Shown here: positions 1 to 11,147 of the stretch, one piece after another
Layout of the letters: each line of letters begins with the position of its first letter
Numbering within the stretch: the stretch's first letter is position 1
Source of the DNA: Hirudo medicinalis
Lineage: Eukaryota > Annelida > Clitellata > Hirudinida > Hirudinidae
Length of the DNA stretch: 64,000 bases
Direction of reading: 5' to 3'
Assembly (NCBI GenBank): GCA_011800805.1
Contig: MPNW01000095.1
Location: 4,684 to 68,683, forward strand
Notes under the pieces: model-generated
The model's input: only the letters and a program-made list of their open reading frames with translations
The model's database searches: none
Told to the model about the DNA's origin: nothing
Made by a program: the position numbers and the translations under genes

Positions 1-665
1 AAATCGAACGCCAGAGCAGTTAAATGGAAGTCTTCACTTATTTATTTAGAATTTGCGTAGTTAATAGTAAGAGTGTTAAGGCGCAGTAATTAAATTTGCT
101 GCATAATTTTCTAACCCTAACCCTAACCATAACCCCTAACCCTAACCCTAACCCTGACTTGAAATCATTGGAATTTAATTGACTTGAAATTATTAAGGTA
201 TTATGTGAATTGAAATCATCCGGAATTATTTGATTTGAAATCATTTAAGTGTCACCTGATAACTAATTTTAAACATTGTTTACTGTCACATTGCCAGATC
301 ACCAGATGTCGCATGAATCTTAATGTTCCTAATAAAGCTGTTGGCTCGCTGTCCACTTCGCCGTTCTTTATAAAGCGTGCTCGCTCGCTCATTTCTTCCA
401 CTTAAAATGTAGCTCTATTGTTACTTAAAATGTAACTTAAAATTTGTAATAAATCGAACGCCAGAGCAGTTAAATGGAAGTCTTCACTTATTTATTTAGA
501 ATTTGCGTAGTTAATAGTAAGAGTGTTAAGGCGCAGNAAATCGAACGCCAGAGCAGTTAAATGGAAGTCTTCACTTATTTATTTAGAATTTGCGTAGTTA
601 ATAGTAAGAGTGTTAAGGCGCAGTAATTAAATTTGCTGCATAATTTTCTAACCCTAACCCTAACA
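1..665. repeat. Tandem ~450-bp satellite unit with telomeric motifs
   Basis: An 85-base block beginning aaatcgaacgccagagcag and ending gttaaggcgcag occurs at 1-86, 451-536 and 538-623, essentially identical each time. After copies 1 and 3 the sequence continues identically through a TA-rich stretch into ctaaccctaaccc (about 111-155 and 648-665) and then diverges. Copies 1 and 2 are 450 bases apart. Copies 2 and 3 are separated by a single N at 537, so one copy may be an assembly overlap and not a biological repeat. The block has no coding potential that I trust. Confidence 0.8.
155..251. repeat. Imperfect ~26-bp tandem repeat
   Basis: About four diverged copies of a unit resembling gacttgaaatcattggaattt follow directly on the telomeric motif run. 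The clear starts are near 156, 181, 206 and 231. It is a small minisatellite inside the satellite block. Confidence 0.6.
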
Positions 666-898
666 CCGGAGAACAACAAAGAAAATCTGGCGCCTAAATT
701 CAAAATGAAAGGCTCCAATGGTAATCAAAGAAGGAGAAGCCCAAGAACCACGATTGGACGTCCAATTCCTGTTTCGTTTGAAACGAGATTACTATTTAAA
801 CCTGTAACTTGTTCTCATTTTCAATTTCATCTAGTTATGAAATGGACGTTAATTAACACACGCACACTCATTTGCAATTGATTTTGACGCTCATAGAA

Positions 899-1940
899 GG
901 CACCGAAAGTGCCGAGGGCCTAAGCGAAATTGAATTTATTAGAGCAACAATAAACGATTAACTTTATAAAAACTCGTGGTCTTCTCGATTTGTTGTCTTA
1001 CTCGGTGGAGCGGTGAGGTAGCATATCTTATAAGAGGTCGTAACACGAAAGAGTCTAAGGCTATTTTTTCTATATTTGCATAATACTAACCCTTACCCTA
1101 ACCCCGAAAGTTCAGAGGTATTAAGCAATAATCATTGTTTGAAAGTGTGCAGTTTTTTATTTCTTTATTTTTCAATAAACGATCACTTAAAAAAATAACT
1201 CGTGGATTTATTTCTGATTTCGGTTATCACGGTGAGTTAACTCGTAGTTAGTTGGCAGATCTTATAAAGAATCCGTAACATGAAAGAGTCTACGGCTATT
1301 TTTCATTTGTCTGCATAACCCGAACCCTAACCCTGGTTAGGAGTCAGACAACGCCACGATTGTCCACTGGTTAAGATTACACATATACACCGAACTCTCT
1401 GTTCAACTGGACGACACTCTTGATGATCTGATTAGCTCGGACATTGTATATAACTATTGGATCTTTCCGTTTTCAATATTTCATATACTCACGAAGATTG
1501 AATAAATCGTCGGTCAAAGTGTAGTAAAGTGTGTTTTGGTTAAGGATAGATTTAACTCTAGTACGATTAAGTCTACACTGTTACTGAGAAGCATTATTTT
1601 TAAGATTCTTTACGCGAAAATGTCTAAGGCTACTTTTTCTCATTTACGCTAACCCTAACGACGATCTCAAGCTTCTAGATGGCTTGAACTGTATAAACAA
1701 TGACCGCTTCAAATTTTTCACGCTACATTTTCGCTCTTTGAAGATTGACCAACAATCGTGGGCCTAAGCGATATAAAAGTGTTGTGTTTTATTTCGAAGC
1801 GTCTTCACAATATTTGAAATTTTTTCGGTAAGCGGTTACTAGTCATAAGTTGGGGCTGTGAAGTAATGTTCTTGGTTTCTGCAGGACGAAAAGGTATAAG
1901 GCTTGTTTTTACTCTCTTGAATTACCCTATCACTAACCCA
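899..1940. repeat. Degenerate satellite, each unit ending in telomeric motif
   Basis: Four diverged units of roughly 220-320 bases end near 1105, 1334, 1660 and 1939. Each ends with the same order of landmarks: a motif like taacatgaaagagtctaaggct, a T-rich stretch, then a degenerate telomeric motif (cttaccctaacccc, cgaaccctaaccct, gctaaccctaacg, accctatcactaaccc). A second shared landmark, gggcctaagcga, appears near 917 and 1761, and a short AT box near cgtgg in two units. Divergence rises toward the right. No gene is visible. Confidence 0.6.
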
Positions 1941-4765
1941 GCAAATTTGTTAGCGGGCCTCATGGCACCCACTGGAATACGAATCTTATTTATTAATTTT
2001 TGTTACGATTGCTAGCTCACGTTGTTGAAAACTGACATAAAGTGTGATTTTCATCGCCTAAGACGAACGTGGGAATAATCGTTTATAAGTGGTTGAACAT
2101 TTTAAGCTATTCATGAGGCATTACATTAATTTCTTACCATAGAATGTAGGAATAACTACTACAAAATAAGATATTTTCTAACACTCTAAACCTTCTAAAA
2201 TCGGAATGTAAAAAAATCTTGTTTATGCAATTATGTTGGCATTCAAGTATTTATTTCAGAATTGCAATGCTAAAATGTTAGTGATGCTCATGAAGATGCA
2301 AATTTTTCATATTTAAAATCCAAAAGAAACTGAAGCTCCGCAAGAGGAGAGCCAACAGGGATGCTCAGGGAGATAGCACTTTTTCTCTGAACGTTTTGGC
2401 ACTAAATCCTCTGACGTGCTGCGAGGCCGGGCCGCATCCGCTGATCAGGCCGATGTCCCTACTGGCACAAGTGGATGCAGATCTTTCATATTTAAAAACA
2501 ATAACAACCCATTCTTGGAACTTGAGCAGTGGGCTTGTCGTGAATACGGCCCCTCAACCTGGGTCAAGAAGAATATTCCTGAGGTCAAATATTATAATCA
2601 TGCAATCACCTAAAACTGAAAAGAATTATTTCACTCATCAACCAAGAAGCGTCCTACCATGTCTGCGAAGAGCTTTCGAACACCCGAAGAAAATTATTCT
2701 CGCATTCTTGGGTCAAAAAGGTCAGGCCTTGTAGCCCATAAACCTGTAAAGCAAAAACCTAATAATAAAATGTAAGTTCGCACTTAAAACAATTACCGTA
2801 TAAAACGTCTGCCGGCAAAAGAATTGATTCGATTTATAGTTACAAAAGTTAGCTTCAGGTTCATTTAAGTATCCTAAGGTCAAGAAGTTACGCGTAGGTC
2901 TCGAACACTATACAGTATGGCCGCTCGTCCACCATCGAATTTAACGGATAAATGGTAGTCAATAATACGAGCCACTTGAGAACAGAAATTTGCCGCGTGC
3001 ATTCACAACATAGAACACGATGAGAACACAATGAAGCAGCTAGTTTTTTTTTAAATTATTTCCCTATATGAAATAAAATGGAAATTTGAAAGAGGGGCCG
3101 AAATCATTCACCCCGGATTGTTCAAGAAGTAAGACAGGATGATATAAAATCATAAATCACACTTGTTAATAATTTCCCAAAAACTATTGGAATCTAATAA
3201 AGACTAAATTATTTAATGATATTTTGTAAGGTGCTGCCGCCTTAGCTGATAAACAATTATCGAGCCAATCTTCAAGCCTTATGATCAAACGAGACTCCGT
3301 CCGCCAACCAATGTATGCTTAATTCCAATTGAGCACTACTTGATATCAAGATAATATCAATATTGATGTCAAGTGAGATGCCCATGTACCAAGTTCGACA
3401 AAATAAATTAATGCAAAAAATTATATTCTAATTACTAGTATAATGTGCTCCTCGTAATTTACTAATACGTAAAAATAACGATATTACCAACTAAAACATA
3501 GCTCCAACAACGCGAGGTTCGGCCGTAACACTAATAAATTCAATAGTAAATTCGAAGCAATATTATATACAATTTCGAACTAGGAATTGTAAATAAATTT
3601 CTACTACAGGTAAGCGACCCACAATTTGGTTATAATCGCCTCCAGCCAATCATTTTAGTGCCACATCGCGATGCTGAATAGGGAAGATTAATCCCCTTAA
3701 AATTATATCTTGCCAAAAAAGCAGCGACAATTTGACAGATAAAAAGTGCATCGAAAACGCAATGCAATTCTTGTCCATTCCAGGTTATACCCTCCCTTCA
3801 ATCGCCCAACGAGCACGTAATAGGCTTTCTTTAATAGTTTGAACAAAATCTGTCATCGGCGTCTCCCCGATGAATTCCATTCAGGTAAACAACAAAAATT
3901 ATACAATAAACTTTTAACTTGAAGTTACAATTCAGTTGTGAAATCCACTTCAAGCACCTCACTGAGGTCAGGTCTCCAAGTCTCAAATGCAAACTCTCAA
4001 AAATTTCTTATTTACCTACAATCTAGGAATTTCCATTCCCATACTTTTGCGATGGGGACAAGAATCACGCAAAACGCGCGCTCAAGTCCGTTTTCTTCTA
4101 CGCTCACAAACCATCCCAGTTACAAATTTACTTCTCACAAATTTCAATAAAATCCCAATAAAATGTGGTGACCTACCTCGAGACTTCTTCAACTTTTCCA
4201 ATTGGCATGTTCTACTACTGGCGTCGATTCAGTGAAACACTAACCAAAATTATGCTAAGACACATGCCCTTTTCTATTCTTATTCGATTTCAAAGTTAGT
4301 AATTTGCATTAATGTGCTGGTCGAAGTTATGCTCAAAATGTTTTAGTTAAATGTCTTTTTAGGCTTTGACGTAATTCCTGAACGACATGACCAGAAATTT
4401 CATGAATCTCCCAGAACACTTGGAATCGGTTAAAATGACAAAAAAGTCAAGCATACATCAGAATTTGAAAATAAATATTCACTCCAATTCATTCTTTTTA
4501 AAAAGAAAGTCTTAAAATCCATCCGTCGGTATTCACAAAAACTTTGTACAATCAAACCATTCCACATTGCTCAGCTCACATAAATACCAGATAATGTTTA
4601 GAAGCTTTTTCTTACACAAAGCAATCCCCTATTGTGGTGTTGGTAATCTGCAAAAAGATCTTGAGTCCCTATGTGCAACTATTCACATTCAATTAAAGCA
4701 AACAATGGACATTTAAAACTAATTCTTAAAAATTTACACGTGGGGACCCTACTTTTTCATCTCGC
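1941..4765. other. Intergenic, no recognised gene
   Basis: AT-rich sequence. The exception is 2,330-2,740, a GC-richer patch with overlapping open frames of 65-112 codons that match nothing I recognise. They have no convincing splice context and may be a transposon remnant. From 2,741 to 4,765 I see only short, low-complexity open frames. The last few hundred bases are probably the 3' UTR of the minus-strand CDK12/13 gene. Confidence 0.5.
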
Positions 4766-7700
4766 CTATTTCCGTGCAGACTTCATCTTGTTCTCTGAAC
4801 CACTGCCCACTAGTCCTGGGGCAACATCTGCATCAGATGGCATGGATTGGTTGCATACTGAGGTCAGGAGAGCCTGAGTCTTCATCATCTCCAAAATAAA
4901 TGTCAGATTGGCTGGATTTGAGGTTGTCAAGGCAGACAGTGATTGACCAAGTTCTGTGAAGGTTTTGGCAATGCTATCTACAGAATCTATGTTGCTGCTA
5001 TCATTCATTTGGGAAGAGCCAATCAAAGATATAGATGTAGACTGGGATGGGACTCCTGGTGGCAAACTAACTGAATTATCAGAATTTACCTTGCTTGTGG
5101 AGCTGGGATTCATGGTACATTTATTTCCCAGCAAAATACTTGAATCACTCTCACCATCACATGGCCTAGAATTTGGCTTATGGGTGACTTTTGTTTCAGA
5201 CTTTGCATCATCTTTTGCTTGAAATTTCATTGGCTCTCTCTTGAGAGCAACATTCTTTTCCCCTTTCAACATTTTTCTTCTCTTCTTACTCCACATTTCA
5301 TGACAACTGAGGTCAGTAGGAAGCCTGTCAAACAATGAATGATGTACAATGAAACTAATCAACTCAACAGAATTAATGGAAGGCAGGCATAAATTAACAG
5401 TAACAAAACAAGGGCACTCGATTCAATGCCTAATGGCAAAGTACAATGAATGCTTAAATGTGAACAGATAGAATCAGTACTCTGGGGGGACAAGAAGTGA
5501 GGGACTGATGCTTTTGAACCATGGACTGTTTAGAGCTTCTTGAGCTGAAATTCTCTTAGATGGATCTAGAGTCAGCATTTTATCCATAAGGTCAGTTGCT
5601 AATCTTGGCATGCTGCAATGAAATCACAAACTTCAATCAACTTTAATACTTTACAAGCCAATGAAACAAATAGCTGTTTTAGAGCAGATTTTAGGCAAAT
5701 TAACCACCTTCTTATGACTGCCAATTGCAAATGAAAATCATCAATTTTACACCAAAGCAATATTACCGACAAATTAGCAAAGGATTGAAAATATTGTGTC
5801 CTGCAAGACTTATGCAAATTGTGGCCTTAATATAAATATATTCCCCACAAAAAAAACCATAAAAGCTGAATATTCATTGAAAATTTACAATGCAAATTCC
5901 TCATGAATCCTCCTTTTGTGAAGTCGCTTTGGTTTGAAGGTGTTGAATAAGGGAAGCTTTGTCACATCAGACCAGACTGCAGGGCAAGGAGTTCCACAGA
6001 TTCTACTTATTACTTCTAGCATCTGCATTTCAACTGGGGCTTGGAACAAAGGCTTTGTGATGAATAGTTCTCCAAGGATGCATCTTACAAACATTAAAAA
6101 AATGCAATCACCAAATGACTTTATTTACAACTAGTAAAATAAATTGAGACATTAAAAAACACCCTACCCACAACTCCAGACATCCACAGCTGTTCCATAT
6201 CTTTCTTCTCCAAGAAGCAGCTCAGGTGGTCTGTACCACAGCGTAATCACCTTGTTTGTGTAAGGTCGTTCTTTGTCCTCAGCCAAGTACAATCTTGCCA
6301 GACCAAAATCTGCTAGTTTCAAATGCCCTCTGAAAGGATAAATGCATGAATCAGTTTAAACAATGTACATCTGTAAAATTAGTTATATAAATTTGACATT
6401 CCACATACAAATTATTAGATCTATTTCTAAAAACAACAACTATGCATTTCATGTTAACCGCATCAAAACCAAACCACCTGTTGTTGACAAGAATATTGGA
6501 GCATTTGATGTCTCTGTGCAGAAATCTTTTCTCATGACAATGACTGAGTCCTGACAGCAACTGCCTCATCAAAGAAGCAATGTTACCTTCTGTCAGGGTA
6601 ACCATGCCCGACTCTAGCAGACCCATGAGGTCGTGATCCATATATTCAAAGACAAGGTAAAATGATCCTGGATCACAGACAAGATAAGTGCACTTTAATG
6701 ATAATTCCACACAAATGGCAATCATCAGTAATCATTTTAAAGCAGCACATTTAGTAAAGGTTTCTAAAAAAGAATTGATCCAACCTTTATCCTGCTTGAA
6801 CTGGAGAGCATCCTGTTTATCTGTGACAATCTCTTTGAGCTTGACAACGTTCTCATGATTTAGTTGTCTCAGGATCTTGATTTCTCTCACAGCTGTTATG
6901 GGAAAGCCCTCCTTCTCATTCTCAAGTCGAACTTTCTTCAGTGCAACAAGGCCTCCTAAAACACACACTCCAGGCTTAGGATTCAAATAAAATTGATCAT
7001 GAGAAAATCTAATAAATGTTCAATATAGGAATGCTTAACTCCAGATGCAATGTTTTCCGAAAAATAAGTTGAAGACAGACCTGTTTCTTTGTCTTTTGCT
7101 TTATAGACCTGTCCATACATTCCCTCCCCAATCTGACTGATTATGTCAAACACATCAACACACCTCTCTCCCCAATCACAGTCTGCTGTTTCATTCATCT
7201 TCATTCTTCGCTCCTCTTGTCTAAAAATAGATCAACTTGGATCATGGGAATGTGGCAGTTGGAAGAATGTCATAAAAATTATGAGAACCTTCTGAGTAGT
7301 CTACTCTTACTAATGAGGTGAGGAGACTCTGAATCAGAAATGGTGTGATTCTTGTGTGCTTTCACAACCGAAGATTTCCTTGAATTAACAGCACATTGTA
7401 TAAAATAAATATTTTATGGTATGTCCAGTAAATTTTTAAAAGTTAAGTTTGAAGCCAGTTGGTTAGAGATAGATGTCTCCATAAACATACATGTTTTTCA
7501 AGGAAGTCAAAGTGCATGACTTGTAATTATCTTGCTTCCCCATGGCAGATACCTTTGCACCATAATCTGCATCTTCATCCATCTCATCAGACATTGGGGG
7601 CATTGGCAAATCACAAATACCAATTTTCTTCTTTGGAGATTTCACTTCAGGACTACTATAATGATTAAAGTAGAGTTTAAAATCCAAGACTAGAATGCAA

Positions 7701-9306
7701 AATTGCAATTTCATGTAATGAAGTGACATTTTCAAAGTATTTGCATATTTTTGTTTTGAGAGCAATCAAGCTGACCCAGGTAATTAAATTAATGTTTACC
7801 TGTGATAAGTTAGCTCATCTGAAGGGCTATAGTCCTCTGACATTGGAGGCATAGGAAGGGATGTCAGACTCAAAATGGATATGGCAGACGTTTTGGGGGG
7901 TGCAATAGCCGTGGGAGTCTTTGGAGAAGGTGGAGGTGCAGGTTTGGCCATAGGAGGTGGGGGAGGAGGTGTAGGAGGTTTTAATGGCTGCAATAAAAGT
8001 TACAAATGCAACTACACTATAATAAACTCATCAGATAAGAACCTTCAATAATTTACCTGAGGTGGACTTGATCTAGAAAGAGAAGGGAGGTCATTTTGAA
8101 GGTCAGAAATAGGACTTGATGTTTTGACAGGCACTTGTCTCTCTTCCATGCTCTCATCCTCGGTTGTCCGGAAAGAGTCATCATCTATCACAATGGTCTC
8201 CTCAGGCTGATTATTGACTTTTGGAGAGGAACGGTTGCTTGCATTGACTGATTTGTCTCCCTGCTTCATTAGTTCCTGACGTTTCTTCTTCAGTTCGGCT
8301 GCGAGAGTTGTGGTTTGTGGTATTATTGATCTTGATGCTTTGATCTCATCATACTTGGATTTTTTACGCTCGTACCACTCCCTTGAAGTGGATCTTGAAC
8401 GGCTTCTTTTCCTCTTGTACCGAGAAATGCTTTTCGACCGTGACCTAAAGTCATTCCTGTCATCCCTGTCACTGCTTCTGCAATACTTTGCTAGCGGAGT
8501 ACTAGTCCTAATTCTCCTCAAAAATAGAAGTTAGAAAAATTTAGAACACAGAAAACAAAGTAGATATTAAAATCTAGCAAATGTTTAATTTAAATAAAAA
8601 ATAAATACCAAAAAAAATATCACTTACTTCTCTTCATTTCTCTCTTTTGAATGTCGCTTCTTTTTCTTTTTTTCATGTCTCCAATCTCCATTTACATCTC
8701 TATGTCGATCGTGATATTCCATCTGATAGCGCGATTGCTTTGTGGATATTGGCGAAGATGTGACCTCCTCTGTAAAGTGGTTGCGCCCCTGCCTATGATC
8801 CGCTTCACCACAAGCGTCTCTGTTCTTCCACAATTTTTTCTTTGATCGACTCTCTGAACATCTAGGGTATAGTAAATCGGAATCAGAAGACCCATCCTCA
8901 TAATCAACCAGTGGTTTTGACTTCTGTTTCCATGGAGTCTCTACATCAGATGAATGTCTTGATTTGTCTTCCTTTCTCCAGCTGTCCTTTTGTTTTTCAT
9001 GATCTCTAGATGATCTGTGGTTTGATTTTGAAACGCGATAAGGCGATGAATCTAGGGCACGTAAACTATCATCAACGCATCCTCTTCTGTGGTTAGAAGA
9101 TTTTATTTGCGTTTTATCATTGTAACATCTCCTGTCGCTCGCGTTGCCATGTTCTGTATACAAAGTATCATGCTTCGTCCTCCTGCTATAGGCTTCTTCA
9201 TCTGAATCGTCGCATTCATATATGTATCTGCGAGAGTGTTCCCCTTTCTCGTATTTTTTTATCTTTGGGCATAACTTCCAATTAAATAATCTCTGTTGCC
9301 AAGAAG
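4766..9306 (-). CDS. CDK12: Cyclin-dependent kinase 12/13, 11 exons, 5' partial
   Basis: Transcriptional CDK that pairs with cyclin K and phosphorylates the RNA polymerase II C-terminal domain in the nucleus. Phase-consistent exons, N to C: 8628-9306, 8057-8516, 7800-7987, 7491-7655, 7081-7220, 6785-6955, 6478-6667, 6168-6329, 5889-6083, 5481-5612, 4766-5324 (about 1,013 codons). The N-terminal half is RS/basic-rich (8628-9306, 8057-8516), followed by a proline-rich exon. The kinase shows the glycine loop [11 protein letters not shown], the cyclin-helix signature PITAVRE, the catalytic [13 protein letters not shown], the T-loop [15 protein letters not shown], and the post-kinase HE motif ([11 protein letters not shown]) typical of CDK12/13. 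The first visible exon has a good acceptor and no in-frame Met, so a short 5' exon lies upstream and was not resolved. CDK12 versus CDK13 cannot be separated, since invertebrates usually have a single orthologue. Confidence 0.93.
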
Positions 9307-11147
9307 CTGAAGAAAAAACAGATTCGAATGAATCAATTGACGGCTGAATTCAGCTATTCGATAAGCTAAACTTAGAACACATTGAAAAGTTAGACATCTA
9401 AGCAAAATTACTAAGCCTTTAATAAGCGATCAATTCTGAAATCCTTTCTAACTTTAAAGCGAAGAGTACATTTATTTTTAAATTGGTATCGATCGATCTT
9501 GAGATGGCGAAAAAAATTCCAACATTTGCAATTTACTAATAGCAGGGAATAATTCCGGCGTTATTTTATATATTCACAATTCAGTGCAAAAACTCTGAAA
9601 TTTATCGTACCATTAATTCTACGAGATAAATATTAGATATAAAGGATTAGTATGCAAAGAACTAGTCAATACGTAAACAAAAAGACTGTTTAGTCTAAAT
9701 ATTTTAATTATATTAATAACATGCTTTTGGTTAATATTTTATTTGACAATTTTTCTAAATTATATTTATAATAAAATAAGTTAATAAAATTAATGGATTA
9801 ACTTTTGAAATGAATTAACTGAAATCATAAAACCTCAACAATCTATATCAAAATCATATTCATCATTTGCCATGCTCATCCACTTTTAATTATAAACATT
9901 TGAACATGTTTGAAAATGTTTAAATTGTAAAAATTTATTTTTAAATGTTTCAAAGTATTTCTTGTTCAATGTTCAATTTTGTCACTTGATTAGGGTTGGG
10001 GCTAGGGTTCGATTTTCTACTATCATGAACAATAAGTCCGAATGTGATTATTGTGACAAGGGCCGCCGACAGAAATTTCGGTCCTAGGCACATAGGCCAC
10101 GAACCCCTAAGGCCACGATACAGGAGTATTCACCTGGCAGCCAGCGGACCAGATCCGGACCGCCAAGGATGGTGAAGTGGCACAGTTGTGTTTTTTAACC
10201 ATGTCTTCTTGCTTATAGGAATCAAATTTGTTGAACTCAAATGAATATTTCGTCTTAATTTCATGAAAATTGTAAAATGGGCGCCATATCTTTAAATGAT
10301 TCATTTAAATTTTTAAACAAAATATAAGCTAGGATTCTTAATTCATTATTGTTCATGGCTTAATTCCAGCTAGCCACTTAGAGAGCTTTCAGATTATAAT
10401 AGTTCATTTATATTTATCTGGCGCCATATGCATAGCGTCAGAGGCGCCATTGTTCTTGGTTCACCGTTATCCTGAAGAGATGAGTCTTCAGCTGACGCTT
10501 GAAGAGCTCAAGTGTTGGTTGAGAACAAATGATAGAGGACAGGTCGTTCCAAACGGCAGGAGAGGCATAGGAGAAGCCTCGATTGACTATTGATTATGGT
10601 TGGCTTGCTTCAATTTCAGTCCTGCGCTTGGGGGGCACCAAATTATCTGTTTCGTTCCGGGCGCCGAAATCCCTAGCTAAACCTCTGGGTCCGGAGCAGA
10701 TAACCGTTTTGGATGAGAGTTCAAGCACGTCGATCAGTGGAGCACATTGCGAGTTGATTTTCTGTGCGCAAATCTATTATTGAGGCAAAATAATCTGCAT
10801 AATCGACTTAAACTTTATGTATTTTTTTAAATTAATATTTAGTTTTGCTTACATTACTTGTAAAGCTTTGCGATGGGCAATACGTAAGTAAAGTAACGCT
10901 TTACTTTTACTTGGCTACCGAACACTGATGTTAGTTATGTCAGTTCAGTATAATGTTCTGAGTTCGATTGATGGTTGTGGTTAGCGCCAATGCTTTTCGG
11001 AGCCGGCTGCACTATTTTGATGTGCATAAAGTTTAAAATTTATTTAATGATTTATAAAATTTTAGATGGGTTATGAGAACAGGATACAATATTAGTACAA
11101 TTCGCCATTGTGTTTGTTTACTTACGTAGGACTTGAAGTTTGGTAAT
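9307..11147. other. Head-to-head intergenic gap between CDK12 and MAP4K3
   Basis: This holds the unseen 5' exon(s) and promoters of the two divergent kinase genes and a LINE tail (10,395-10,590). A TTAGGG-like run (ttagggttggggctagggtt) sits near 9,990. A GC-richer fragment near 10,060-10,160 (gggccgccgacagaaatttc) resembles the one at 24,348. No other gene is visible. Confidence 0.5.
10395..10590 (-). mobile_element. CR1-like LINE 3' tail, 5'-truncated
   Basis: Read on the minus strand, the segment encodes the C-terminal end of a non-LTR reverse transcriptase polyprotein: SYASPAVWNDLSS, then ELFKRQLKTHLF, then a TGA stop. This 'VWNxLP...FKxxLKTHLF' ending is characteristic of CR1/RTE-type elements. 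The short 3' UTR after the stop carries the motif gcgtcagaggcgcc in plus orientation, shared with the copies at 13.7, 38.2 and 63.0 kb. Confidence 0.75.

Noticed and set aside
1..160. A true chromosome end at the window start
   Set aside because: The telomeric runs are short, degenerate and embedded in repeat units, with ordinary sequence before and after. They are interstitial or subtelomeric, not a terminal array.
899..1940. CRISPR-like array of repeats
   Set aside because: Units are long, diverged and of uneven length in clearly eukaryotic DNA. No cas genes or uniform spacers are present.
4956..5222. Plus-strand 88-codon open frame
   Set aside because: It is antisense to the CDK12 C-terminal exon, which has strong homology and phase support.
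8651..8907. Open frames over the CDK12 RS-rich exon in other frames
   Set aside because: They are shadows of biased Arg/Ser codons in the true exon.
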